From positions 1 through 35,639 of the forward strand of contig JADKAV010000024.1 in NCBI GenBank assembly GCA_016719135.1: 35,639 nucleotides of DNA, given 5' to 3'. Positions within the stretch are counted from its first letter, which is position 1, and each line of letters begins with the position of its first letter. The position numbers and the translations under genes were made by a program. Below the pieces are notes generated by a model, which ran no database searches, was not told where the DNA came from, and worked only from the letters and a program-made list of their open reading frames with translations. The stretch is from Micrococcales bacterium. Lineage in GTDB: Bacteria > Actinomycetota > Actinomycetes > S36-B12 > UBA10799. Below are positions 1-8,147 of the stretch, piece by piece.

Positions 1-273
1 CCAGAAGGCGGCAAACCGGACATAACGCCATCAAATGAGGGGCCGTGGACGTCTGCTGCCCGGCTTGCGGCCCTGGTTTTGATGGAGCAGGCACGCCGAG
101 CTTTGATGAGGCGGGCTGGCGTTCCGGCCGGGTCGCTCATCAAATGAGGGCCGCGTGGCCCAGGTTTGATGGCGGTGGCCGCCCAGAAGGCCGCAAACCG
201 GACAGAATGCCATCAAATGAGGGCCGTGGACGACCTGCCGCCCGGCTCGCGGCCCAGGTTTGATGGAGCAGGC
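1..273. repeat. Tandem CATCAAA...TTTGATG palindromic repeat region
   Basis: A sequence of about 91 bp occurs at 1-92 and again at 183-273 with roughly 90% identity. Inside the repeats are three imperfect hairpins that open with CATCAAATGAGGG and close with TTTGATG: 29-84, 138-171 and 211-265. The middle one is the tightest, with CATCAAA and GGGCC arms around a 4-nt loop. A lone TTTGATG lies at 102-108. No gene is seen here. The region ends just before the first gene and may continue to the left of the window. It resembles REP-like intergenic palindromes; the family is unknown to me. Confidence 0.75.
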
Positions 274-276
274 GGG

Positions 277-282
277 TATCGT
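277..282 (+). promoter_or_regulatory. Putative -10 (TATCGT) of a leaderless VOC mRNA
   Basis: A TAnnnT hexamer ends 7 nt before the ATG at 289, so the expected transcription start falls at the start codon. No Shine-Dalgarno sequence is visible. This supports choosing the ATG at 289 rather than upstream in-frame starts inside the repeats. Confidence 0.4.
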
Positions 283-288
283 CGCCCC

Positions 289-693
289 ATGCCAACTCAA
301 CTCAGCGCCTATCTCACCTTCCAGGGCCAAGCCCGCGAGGCCATGGACTTCTACCAGGACGTGTTCGGCGGCACGATCGCCCTCAACACCTACGCCGAGT
401 TCGGTGAGACCGGACCCCAGGCGGACCAGATCATGCACGCCCAGCTCGACAGCCCGGTCTTCACGCTCATGGCCTCTGACATCCCGCCCGGTTGGGAGTA
501 CTCCGAGGGCCAGCGCATCCGGCTGATCCTGCACGGTGACGACGAGGCGCAGCTGCGCGGTTACTGGGACAAGCTGGCCGACGGCGGCACGGTCGAGAAC
601 CCGCTGTCGAAGGAGATCTGGGGGGACACCTACGGGGAACTGCGGGACAAGTTCGGCATCAGCTGGATGATGAACATCAGCCCCGCGGGGTGA
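289..693 (+). CDS. VOC family (PhnB/glyoxalase-like) protein
   Basis: The 134-aa product has the compact PhnB-type VOC fold pattern: an opening beta strand (LSAYLTFQG), a helix with the typical AMDFYQDVFGG stretch near residues 16-27, and a C-terminal WGDTYGELRDKFGISWM strand-loop that is characteristic of the group. VOC proteins are metal-dependent or metal-free dimers that handle small molecules; the substrate cannot be deduced. The protein is cytoplasmic, with no signal peptide or membrane segment. The ATG at 289 was chosen because homologues start close to it, a -10 hexamer sits 7 nt upstream, and longer in-frame extensions would translate the palindromic repeats. Confidence 0.85.
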   Translation: MPTQLSAYLTFQGQAREAMDFYQDVFGGTIALNTYAEFGETGPQADQIMHAQLDSPVFTLMASDIPPGWEYSEGQRIRLILHGDDEAQLRGYWDKLADGGTVENPLSKEIWGDTYGELRDKFGISWMMNISPAG

Positions 694-753
694 GGATCGC
701 GGGATCTCTGATCACTGCCACCTCGCACTTCCCGCAGGAGTACCTTGTGGGCC

Positions 754-2018
754 ATGAGCGAGACTGCCGCCACGCCCACCACGAAGGCGCTGGCTGAACC
801 CACCGTCCGCGTCCCCGGGATCTACCTCGCGGGCATGGCCCTTGCCAACCTCGGCATCATGCTGGCGTTCTACACGCCGATCCAGAACCTGCTGCCCCGG
901 TTGTCCGAGCAGATCGCCGGCGCCGATGGCAGGAAGTCGCCCTCGCCGTTGTGCTGGGTATCGGGGTCATCGGCTCGGTGATCGGCAACCCGCTGGCGGG
1001 GGCTCTGTCCGACCGCACGACCTCGCGCTTCGGCCGTCGCCGGCCGTGGATGCTGGGCGGGGCGATCCTCGGCATGGTCGCGCTGTTCATCCTGCCGTCG
1101 ATGAACACCATCATCGGGCTGACGATCCTGTGGCTGTTCATCCAGTTCTCCGTCAACGCCTCCTACGCCGCACTCACCGCCACCATCCCGGACCAGGTCC
1201 CGGTGGAACAACGCGGCGTCGCGTCGGGCTGGGTGGGTCTGGCGCAGACGCTGGGCATCGTGCTGGGGGTCGCGCTGGTGTCGTTCGTGGTGCTGGGTCT
1301 GACCTCGGGCACCTACCTGATCGCGATCCTGTTCTTCTTGCTGGTCATCCCGTTCATGTTCATCCTCAAGGACCCGAAGCTGGATCCCGCCGACCGCCCG
1401 CCGTTCCACCTCGGCACGTTCGTGAAGGGTTTCTGGATCTCGCCGAAGCAGTACCCGGACTTCGCGTGGGCCTGGCTGGCGCGGTTCCTCGTGGCGTTGG
1501 CGATCTCGATGTCCACGCTGTACCTGCTGTTCTATCTGCAGGACCACCTCGGGTTCTCCTCCGACGAGGCGGGGCAGAAGCAGACCATCCTGATCGCGCT
1601 GTACGCATTCGGCACGATGCTCACCGCGGTCGTCGGCGGCGCGATCTCCGACCGCAGCGGCAAGCGCAAGAAGTTCGTCGTGACCTCCACGATCATCGTC
1701 GCGTTCGCGGCGCTGCTGCTGGCGTTCACCAAGGAGTTCAATGTCGCCGTCGTCGCGGCGGTGATCCTGGGCCTGGGCTACGGCTGGTACCTGGCAGTGG
1801 ACCAGGCGCTGATCACCCAGGTGCTGCCCGCCGCGGTCGACCGCGCCCGCGACCTCGGAGTCATCAACATCGCCAACTCGCTTCCGCAGGTGCTCGCGCC
1901 GGTCATCGCAGCGCCGATCGTCACCACGCTGGGCGGCTACCCGGTGCTCTACGTCGTGACCGCGATCGTGGGCCTGGCCGGGGCGGTCGCCGTGCTGCCC
2001 ATCAAGTCGGTTCCGTAG
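754..2018 (+). CDS. MFS transporter (SLC45/sugar-cation symporter-like), frameshifted
   Basis: The first part reads VPGIYLAGMALANLGIMLAF (first membrane helix); the rest continues in another frame with GNPLAGALSDRTTSRFGRRR, the MFS loop 2-3 motif. One missing base near 931-935 (AGGAA, probably AGGGAA) explains the break. Repaired, the protein has about 421 aa with roughly 12 membrane helices, normal for a major facilitator. Layout and motifs resemble SLC45-like or glycoside-cation symporters of actinobacteria, so a sugar or organic solute is the likely substrate, but this is inference. AGGAG at 736-740 precedes both a TTG at 745 and the ATG at 754; the true start is uncertain. It converges with the next gene and overlaps it by 17 bp. 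Confidence 0.8.
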
Positions 2019-2973
2019 GCGAGACCTGCAGGACGACCTTGCCGAAGGCCCGGGATTCAGCGAGCATCCGGTGTGCCTCGGGCGCTTCGTCGAGCGGTAG
2101 CACGGTGTCCACGACCGGGCGGATCTGTCCCGAGGCGAACATCGGCCACACCTCGCGCTCGACCGCCTCGCAGATCGCGGCCTTCGACGCCTCGCTGCGC
2201 CCGCGCAGGGATGTCGCCACGACGGTCCCCCCTTTCGACAGCAGCGCACCGAGATTCAACTCGGCCTTGACTCCGCCCTGCATTCCGATCACGACGAGGC
2301 GGCCGTCCGGTGCCAGAGAATTGATGTTGTCGGCCAGGTATTTGGCGCCCATCACGTCGAGAATCACGTCGGCGCGGTGTTCCAGGGCTTCGACGAACTT
2401 GACCTCGTGGTAGTTGATCAGCACCTCAGCGCCGAGTTGCCGGCAGCGTTCGAGTTTTTCCTCGGTACCGGCGGTCACCGCGACGTGCGCGCCGATGGCC
2501 CGGGCCCACTGGATCGCGAACGTGCCGATCCCGCTGCCTCCGCCGTGGATCAGCACCCATTCCCCGGGCTGTAGTTTGGCGATCATGGCCAGGTTCGAGT
2601 ACACGGTGCATGCGACCTCGGGGATTGCCGCAGCGCTCACCGGATCGACCCCGGGCGGCAGGGTCATCACCTGCCGAAGCGGAACGGCCACTTGCTCGGC
2701 GTAGCCGCCGCCGGACAGCAGGGCGCAGACGTCCTGGCCATCGAGCTTGGCTGAAACCTCGAGTCCGAGCAGTTCACTGGCCCCAGCGGGCGGCGGGTAC
2801 AACCCCTGACGCTGCAACAGGTCCGCCCGGTTGACCCCGGCCGCGGTTACGTTGAGTAACACCTCGTTGGGTCCGGGTTCGGGGGCGGGAACCTCCGCCA
2901 CGTGCATATTCTCGGGGCCGCCAGGACTGTCCACCACAATCGCCTTCCCGTGCAGAAGGTTACGCCGTGTCAC
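2002..2973 (-). CDS. NAD(P)H-quinone oxidoreductase (zinc-type ADH superfamily, PIG3-like)
   Basis: The 323-aa product belongs to the quinone oxidoreductase branch of the MDR superfamily. The N-terminal GroES-like domain carries VTAAGVNRADLLQRQGLYPP, typical of the PIG3/TP53I3 group. The Rossmann domain has IHGGGSGIGTFAIQWARA (AxxGxxG-type NADPH loop) near residues 140-160, followed by AVTAGTEEKLERCRQLGA. No zinc-binding Cys/His cluster is seen, consistent with zinc-free reductases. It probably reduces quinones or enones with NADPH in the cytoplasm. The start is a GTG at 2973. Transcription diverges from the Pro/Gly-rich gene at 3029. Confidence 0.88.
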   Translation of the reverse strand: MTRRNLLHGKAIVVDSPGGPENMHVAEVPAPEPGPNEVLLNVTAAGVNRADLLQRQGLYPPPAGASELLGLEVSAKLDGQDVCALLSGGGYAEQVAVPLRQVMTLPPGVDPVSAAAIPEVACTVYSNLAMIAKLQPGEWVLIHGGGSGIGTFAIQWARAIGAHVAVTAGTEEKLERCRQLGAEVLINYHEVKFVEALEHRADVILDVMGAKYLADNINSLAPDGRLVVIGMQGGVKAELNLGALLSKGGTVVATSLRGRSEASKAAICEAVEREVWPMFASGQIRPVVDTVLPLDEAPEAHRMLAESRAFGKVVLQVSPTEPT

Positions 2974-2998
2974 GAGCCCGCGGTGGCTCGCTGGGCAG

Positions 2999-3025
2999 TA
3001 GCCTGACCAGGAACCGCCGGGAGGG
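2999..3025 (+). promoter_or_regulatory. Putative -10 (TAGCCT) and RBS (GGGAGGG) of the Pro/Gly-rich gene
   Basis: TAGCCT lies at 2999-3004, giving an expected start near 3011 and a leader of about 18 nt. GGGAGGG at 3019-3025 sits 3-8 nt before the ATG at 3029. This gene therefore looks leadered, unlike many others in the window. Confidence 0.4.
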
Positions 3026-3028
3026 CTT

Positions 3029-3932
3029 ATGTCGAACGATCATGATGTGCCGGACGCGGGGGGCATTCCGCAGGAGCCACAGGATATGCCGCCCGGGGGT
3101 CCGCCCGCCGAGGGGTACGCCCAGCCGCCAGGGGGAATGCCGCCCGCTGGAGCGCCGAACGGTCAGCCCGCTGCTGGTCCCCCGCCGGGTTACGGCCCGC
3201 CGCCCGGCTTCGGCCCACCACCCGGAGGTCCGCCGCCCGGTTATGGCCCGCCCGCGGGGGGTCCGCCGCCCGGAGCGCAACCTCCTGGTGGTTTCGGCCC
3301 GCCCGGTGCGCAACCGGCGCCGCCGTACGGCCCTCCGCCTGGAGGTTTTTGGTCCGCCGCCCGGGGCTCCGGGACCGGTTGCCATGCCTCCGCAGGACGA
3401 GCCACCCTCGGACGGCGGTTCAGGGATCGGCTGGAAGATCGCCACGGGTGTGGCCGCGCTGGTGGCCGTGGGAGCCCTCGTCTGGGGTTTCATGCAGAAG
3501 AGTGACGCGGACACCGCGGCGCAGGACAACGCCGCGAAGGTCGAGCAGCTCCAGGCGCAGATCGCTGAGGATGAGAAACAGGACGCAGCTCTGCAGGCCG
3601 AACTCGAGAAGGCCCAGGCGGCACACGACAAGGTCGAACAGAAGCTCAAGGTCAAGGACCAAGACCTGAGCAAGGAGACCGCCAACCTGAAGAACCTGGA
3701 GTCGCAATACAACAAGGCGCGTAAGGAAGCGAACGCGAAGCAAGCCACCCTGCGCGACCAGCTCGCGGCCCAGCAGGCCAAGACCGCGCTCGCGACCAAG
3801 TGTGCGCAGGTCATGGCCACCGGCATGCAGATCATCTATAACGCGACCACGCCCGAACAGGTCATGAACGACGTGACGAAGGAGATGAACCGTGCCGCGG
3901 CCAGTTGCGACGGCGTGGTGAATGTTGGTTGA
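3029..3932 (+). CDS. Pro/Gly-rich membrane protein with coiled coil (unknown function), frameshifted
   Basis: I do not recognise a named family. Residues 1 to about 125 are low-complexity, with repeats such as PPGYGPPPGFGPPPG. A single membrane helix (ATGVAALVAVGALVWGF, about residues 136-152) follows. Then comes a long charged coiled coil (roughly 160-255, with QLQAQIAEDEKQDAALQAEL and similar heptads) and a C-terminal segment with two cysteines (ATKCAQVM, AASCDGVV). The pattern suggests a cytoplasmic disordered N-terminus and an extracytoplasmic coiled coil. The frame changes at 3346-3350, a run of five T where four would keep frame; repaired, the length is 300 aa. The RBS GGGAGGG supports the ATG at 3029. 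Confidence 0.7.
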
Positions 3933-3952
3933 GGTTTTTGGCGGGTGCAGTG

Positions 3953-4101
3953 GCCCGTTGGTTGCCGACTGACCCGTAAGTTACGGGCCATCGGGCAACT
4001 TGGGGGCCATCGCGCCGATCGAGGCAGGCCCGCAGCCCGTTGGTTGCCGACTGACCCGTAAGTTTCGGGCCATCGGGCAACTAGCGGGCCATCGGGCCCG
4101 C
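3953..4101. repeat. 48-bp direct repeat pair with nested palindromes and hairpin
   Basis: Two 48-bp copies, 3953-4000 and 4035-4082, differ at one base. Each contains GTTGCC...GGCAAC outer arms and an inner CCCGTAA/TTACGGG palindrome, perfect in copy 1 (3973-3987); the single mismatch breaks one pair in copy 2. GGGCCATCG recurs between and after them. A 7-bp hairpin GCGGGCC/GGCCCGC with ATCG loop follows at 4084-4101 and could act as the terminator of the preceding gene. The region fills the intergenic space 3933-4148; the minus-strand reading frame across it is low-complexity and not credible as a gene. Confidence 0.7.
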
Positions 4102-4148
4102 GCAACCCTGCGTTGGCGGGCATCCGCGCGACCCCCGACACTGGACCA

Positions 4149-4630
4149 ATGAGCATCTACGACTTCAAGGTTCAGGCCGCCGACGGTTCCCAGGTCGACC
4201 TGAACGACTACCGCGGCCAGGTTCTGGTCATCGTCAACACCGCCAGCAAGTGCGGCTTCACCCGCAGTTCGACGGGCTGGAGAAGCTGTACCAGCAGTAC
4301 AAGGACCAGGGCTTCACGGTCCTCGGCTTCCCCTGCAACCAGTTCGGCAACCAGGACCCGGGCAGCAACGACGAGATCGCCGAGTTCTGCCAGGTCAACT
4401 ACGGCGTCACCTTCCCGATGATGGCCAAGATCGACGTCAACGGCAGCGACGCCGACCCGGTCTACAAATGGCTGACCTCGCAGGCCAAGGGTTTCCTGGG
4501 CTCCAAGTCGATCAAGTGGAACTTCACGAAGTTCCTGGTCGGCCGCGACGGCGAGGTCCTCGAGCGGTTCGGTTCGCAGGACGAGCCGGCCAAGATGGCC
4601 TCGGCGATCGAGGCGGCGCTGCAAGACTGA
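4149..4630 (+). CDS. Glutathione peroxidase-family thiol peroxidase, frameshifted
   Basis: The thioredoxin-fold peroxidase shows all expected blocks: NTASKCGFT with the peroxidatic Cys near residue 36, FPCNQFGNQDPG with the second Cys and the active-site Gln nearby, and WNFTKFLV with the Trp and Asn of the catalytic tetrad. Bacterial homologues usually take electrons from thioredoxin and reduce hydrogen or lipid peroxides. The frame breaks at 4261-4263: a missing C (ACCC for ACCCC) would give the expected GFTPQFDGLEKL. Repaired length is 160 aa, exactly typical. The ATG at 4149 is followed by MSIYDFKVQAADG, the normal family start. Glycerate kinase begins 3 nt downstream. Confidence 0.88.
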
Positions 4631-4633
4631 ACC

Positions 4634-5618
4634 ATGCGCGTGGTGGTCTGCCCCGACAAGTTCGCGGGCACGTTGAGTGCTGTCGAAGCGGCGGAAGCAA
4701 TCGCCGAGGGTTGGCTGCGCTCCCGTCCCAACGACGAGGTGACGCAGATTCCGCTGGCTGATGGCGGGCCTGGGTTCCTGGAGGTGCTGCACGCCAACCT
4801 CGGCGGACAGTTCCATCCGGTGCAGGTCCAGGACCCACTCGGGCGCCCCGTCGATGCGCAGTGGCTCGAGCACAACGGGCACCGCCTACATCGAAGCGGC
4901 GCAAGCCAACGGTCTGGAGTTACTGGCGCCCGAGGAGCGTGACCCCCTGCGGACCTCAAGCTTCGGCGTGGGCGAACTAATTGCTGCGGCGGCCATGCCG
5001 CAGATCGTCGTGGGCCTCGGCGGTTCGGCCACCAACGACGGCGGCCGCGGGGCGTTCGAAGCGCTCGCCGGACAGCGCGTCGACGGGCTGCTGCTTGCCA
5101 CCGATGTCGACAGTCCGCTGCTGGGACCGCACGGCGCCACCTACGGTTTCGCGCCGCAGAAAGGCGCCCGGCCCGAGCAGCTGCCGGCGTTGGAGCAGCG
5201 CATGCAGGACTGGGCGCAGCGCGACCCGGAGCTGGCTCAAGCCCCGGGCGCTGGCGCCGCAGGAGGCCTCGGCTTCGGCCTGATGCTGCTGGGCGGACGT
5301 CGGGTGTCGGGCATTGAACTTGTCGCCGAAGCGGTCGGCCTGGCAGACGCGTGTGCCGAAGCGGACCTGGTCATCACCGGCGAGGGGAAGTTCGACTGGC
5401 AGTCGCTGCACGGCAAGGTCGCCAGCGGTGTGCTGACGGCTGCCGGCGACGTGCCGGTCGTGGTGCTCGCGGGGACCGTCGACGTGGAGTCCCCGGTGCC
5501 GGCCTATTCGTTGATCGACGAGGTGGGCCGCGAGCGGGCATTCGCAGAACCCGCCGCCGCGCTGGCCGAGCTCGCGGGTGCGATCGCGCAGGTGTCCCGC
5601 CGGCCGAACCAGCGGTAG
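4634..5618 (+). CDS. Glycerate kinase (GlxK type), frameshifted
   Basis: Phosphorylates D-glycerate with ATP, linking glyoxylate and photorespiratory-type carbon to glycolysis. Seen motifs are CPDKFAGTLSA at the N-terminus, VVGLGGSATNDGG, GAAGGLGFG and LVITGEGKFDWQS, all hallmarks of the type I glycerate kinase family. The reading frame shifts at 4877-4879: CACAACGGGCACC has one extra G relative to CAC AAC GGC ACC, which would give HNGTAYIEAA. Repaired, it is 327 aa, somewhat shorter than the usual 370-380. The ATG at 4634 lies 3 nt after the glutathione peroxidase stop, so the two are probably cotranscribed. Its 3' end overlaps the minus-strand DCC gene by 115 bp. Confidence 0.88.
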
Positions 5619-5896
5619 CGATTGGCGGCCACCACGTCGTAGACGCGGTCGCGCAGCGGTCGCGGCACGATCCGCAGGACGCGCAGCGCGGGCCACGGCC
5701 GGCGCAGGTAGCGCGCCGCGTGCAGCACCGCGTCGGATTTGGTGTACTCCCGGCCGCCGTCGATCACCACCACCGTGGTCTGGTCCGGCTCGGGATTCGC
5801 GACGAAGTCCAGCGTTCCCGGCCGGGCGTGGCGGTGCAGGAACCCGACGGTGCCATTGCACAGATTGCAGTACCCGTCGTACACCACCGTGGCCAT
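5504..5896 (-). CDS. DCC family thiol-disulfide oxidoreductase (DUF393)
   Basis: The 130-aa product starts MATVVYDGYCNLCNGTVGFL, with the YDGxCxxC motif that defines the DCC family (thioredoxin-like). TKSDAVLHAARYLRRPWPAL and RDRVYDVVAANRYRWFGRRD are the other conserved blocks. It is predicted to be a cytoplasmic thiol-disulfide oxidoreductase; partners are unknown. The C-terminal 35 or so residues after RRDTC look low-complexity and lie antisense to the 3' end of glycerate kinase. The true stop may differ if an indel is present there, as in several neighbours. The ATG at 5896 was chosen because family members begin just before VxYDGxC. Confidence 0.85.
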   Translation of the reverse strand: MATVVYDGYCNLCNGTVGFLHRHARPGTLDFVANPEPDQTTVVVIDGGREYTKSDAVLHAARYLRRPWPALRVLRIVPRPLRDRVYDVVAANRYRWFGRRDTCAIAPASSASAAAGSANARSRPTSSINE

Positions 5897-5958
5897 GGTC
5901 CTATTGTCCGTTCTGCAAGAAATTGCGCCATTGCGCGCTTCGTTGCACGCTGAAGGGC

Positions 5959-6466
5959 ATGTGGCGCAACCAGCCCCGCCGCGATCCGGTGGGCCCCGGC
6001 CAGGAATCCGTGTGGGACTACCCCCCGGCCGCCGGCGCTGGTGCCCAGTGACGAGTTGGTGACCGTGTTCCACGCCGGGCACATGCTCGCCGACACCAAC
6101 CGCGCCTGGCGCATCCTCGAGACGTCCCACGCCCCGGCGTACTACATCCCCGCTACCGACGTCGACTGGACGTACCTGTTCGAGGTGCCCCACCGCACGG
6201 TATGTGAGTACAAAGGCGCGGCCAGCTACGCGGATCTGCGCCTGCCCGACCAGCCAGCCGTCGAGCACGTGTGCTGGTGGTTCACGAAGCCGAGCCCTGG
6301 CTACGAGGCCATGACGAACGCAGTGTGCTTCTACCCGCAGAAGGTCGACCTGTGTGAGGTCGGCGGGGAAAAGGTCACGCCGCTGCAGAGCAGCTTCTAC
6401 GGAGACTGGCCGACCTCGCGGATCGCCGGGCCCTACAAAGGGGCGCCGGGCACCGAGTTCTGGTAA
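5959..6466 (+). CDS. DUF427 domain protein, frameshifted
   Basis: MWRNQPRRDPVGPGQESVWDYP at 5959 is the normal N-terminus of actinobacterial DUF427 proteins. The remainder (SDELVTVFHAGHMLADTNRA, AYYIPATDVDWTYL, YKGAASYADL, FYPQKVDLCEV) follows in another frame. Six C at 6021-6026 where five would keep frame (WDYPRPPALVPSDEL) explains the break. Repaired length is 168 aa. DUF427 is a small beta-rich domain of unknown function. There is no signal peptide. The segment from 6041 alone would make a truncated protein lacking the conserved N-terminus. Confidence 0.85.
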
Positions 6467-6504
6467 CCGCTCGTGGGGAACCCGCACGTGCCATCCTGAG
6501 GCTC

Positions 6505-8058
6505 GTGCCTGAAGCCCAGCCCAAACGTGCAGCGGTCGTCCTGGCCACCCTGATCGCCGTCGCGGGGGTGGCCAACCTCAACCTGGCCGTGGCCAACGTC
6601 GCTCTGCCCTCGATCGGCCGCGCATTCGACGCCAGCCAGACCTCGCTGAACCTCATCGCGGTGGGCTTCTCGCTGGGCCTGGCCGCGTCGGTGCTGTACC
6701 TGGGCGCGGTCGGGGACCGCTACGGTCGCAAGTTGTTGCTCCTGCTGGGCATCGGCCTGTCCATCCCGGCCGCACTGCTGGCCGCGTTCGCCTGGACCGA
6801 AGCCGTGCTGATCATCGCGCGGATCTTCGGCGGGGTGGCTGCGGGCATGGCCTATCCCACGACGCTGGCGCTGATCGCGGCGCTGTGGGCCGACGGCCCG
6901 GCACGTACCGCGGCGATCGCGAAGTGGTCGGCGATCGGCAGTGGCGTGATGGTGCTCGGACCCCTTGCCGCGGGCTGGCTGTTGGAGCACTACTGGTGGG
7001 GGTCGGTGTTCCTGATCACCGTGCCGCTGGCGGTCGTGGCCTTCGTGCTCGCTCTGCGGCTGATCCCCGCGCACGTCAACGAGACGACCGAACCCGTCGA
7101 CAACGCCGGTGGGGTGCTGTCCATCCTGATGATCGCCGGGCTGGTGCTGGCGATCAATTTCGCGCCCATGCCCGACGGGCACACCGAGGCGCTGCTGTTC
7201 GCCGTGCTGACGGTGGTGGCCACGGTGCTGTTCATCATGCGGCAGCGGCGGGCCAGCAACCCGCTGTACGACCTGGACATCGCCAAGCGGCGGATCTTCT
7301 GGGTCGCGGCGGTGGCCGGCATCATCGTGTTCGGCACGCTCATGGGAACCATGTACATCGGCCAGCAGTTCCTGCAGAACGTCCTCGGGTACAACCCCCT
7401 GGCCGCGGGTGCGTCGGTGATCCCCATGTCGATTGCGATGGTGGCGGTGGCCGGGCTGTCCGCGCGGATGGTCGTGGGTCTGGGCTCACGACTGACGCTG
7501 ATGGCCGGCTATGCGTTCTTCGTCGCCGGTTTCCTCGTGATGCTGTTGTTGTGGGACGTGCAGACGGCCTACTGGGCGATCGCGCTGGCCTACCTGCTGG
7601 TCGGTGTCGGGGTCGGGCTCGCGGGGACGCCCGCTTCGCATTCGCTGACGGCCTCCGTGCCGGTGCACCGGGCCGGAATGGCCTCGGGTACCGCGGACCT
7701 GCAACGCGACCTCGGTGGCGCGGTGATGCAGTCCATCCTCGGTGTCTTGCTTACTGTGGGTTACGGAACGGCAATCTCTTCTGCGGTCGCGAACTCGCCG
7801 GATTCGGCGAAGGTGACCGACACGCTGGAGACCCAATTGCAGAAGTCGTTTGCAGGTGCCGAGGCCGCCGCGCAGCAGTATCCGCAGTACTCTGACGCCA
7901 TCGTCGCCGCAGCCAAAAATGCCCTTCTACAGGGGGCGAATTGGGCATATGCGGCCGGAATCCTGGCCATTCTGGTGGGGGCGGCGATCACCTGGTGGCG
8001 CTATCCGGACAAGGCCCAGGAGCGTGCGATGCCTCGCCGAATACGAGCGGCAGGATGA
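6505..8058 (+). CDS. MFS exporter, DHA2 (EmrB/QacA, 14-TMS) family
   Basis: The 517-aa protein has around 14 hydrophobic helices. It opens with LNLAVANVALPSIGRAFDAS, the TM1 motif of the DHA2 drug:H+ antiporter family, followed by YLGAVGDRYGRKLLL (motif A) and GVGVGLAGTPASHSLTASVP (motif C-like). Known members export drugs, dyes or lipids across the cytoplasmic membrane using the proton gradient; the substrate here is unknown. The start is the GTG at 6505. A CATCCT hexamer 8 nt upstream resembles a weak -10 for a leaderless transcript. No regulator gene is adjacent. Confidence 0.9.
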   Translation: MPEAQPKRAAVVLATLIAVAGVANLNLAVANVALPSIGRAFDASQTSLNLIAVGFSLGLAASVLYLGAVGDRYGRKLLLLLGIGLSIPAALLAAFAWTEAVLIIARIFGGVAAGMAYPTTLALIAALWADGPARTAAIAKWSAIGSGVMVLGPLAAGWLLEHYWWGSVFLITVPLAVVAFVLALRLIPAHVNETTEPVDNAGGVLSILMIAGLVLAINFAPMPDGHTEALLFAVLTVVATVLFIMRQRRASNPLYDLDIAKRRIFWVAAVAGIIVFGTLMGTMYIGQQFLQNVLGYNPLAAGASVIPMSIAMVAVAGLSARMVVGLGSRLTLMAGYAFFVAGFLVMLLLWDVQTAYWAIALAYLLVGVGVGLAGTPASHSLTASVPVHRAGMASGTADLQRDLGGAVMQSILGVLLTVGYGTAISSAVANSPDSAKVTDTLETQLQKSFAGAEAAAQQYPQYSDAIVAAAKNALLQGANWAYAAGILAILVGAAITWWRYPDKAQERAMPRRIRAAG

Positions 8059-8135
8059 GCCGGCGAAAGTGCCCTGAGCGCCCCCTCGATCGGGTGATTC
8101 GTCCCTCTGGAACGGCGATCCGGTCAAGATCAACC

Positions 8136-8141
8136 TAGCGT
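8136..8141 (+). promoter_or_regulatory. Putative -10 (TAGCGT) of a leaderless diguanylate cyclase mRNA
   Basis: TAGCGT ends 7 nt before the GTG at 8148. No Shine-Dalgarno sequence is present. Confidence 0.4.
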
Positions 8142-8147
8142 TGAACC

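Noticed and set aside
1..273. CRISPR array
   Set aside because: The repeats are long, imperfect and palindromic, with unequal spacing and only two to three units; no cas gene is present.
870..2249. Long minus-strand reading frame opposite the MFS gene
   Set aside because: It is a shadow of the MFS codons, rich in Arg, Asp, His and Gln, with no family pattern.
3836..4156. Minus-strand frame across the 48-bp repeats
   Set aside because: Its sequence simply repeats WPETYGSVGNQR-like peptides from the DNA repeat; there is no RBS or homology pattern.
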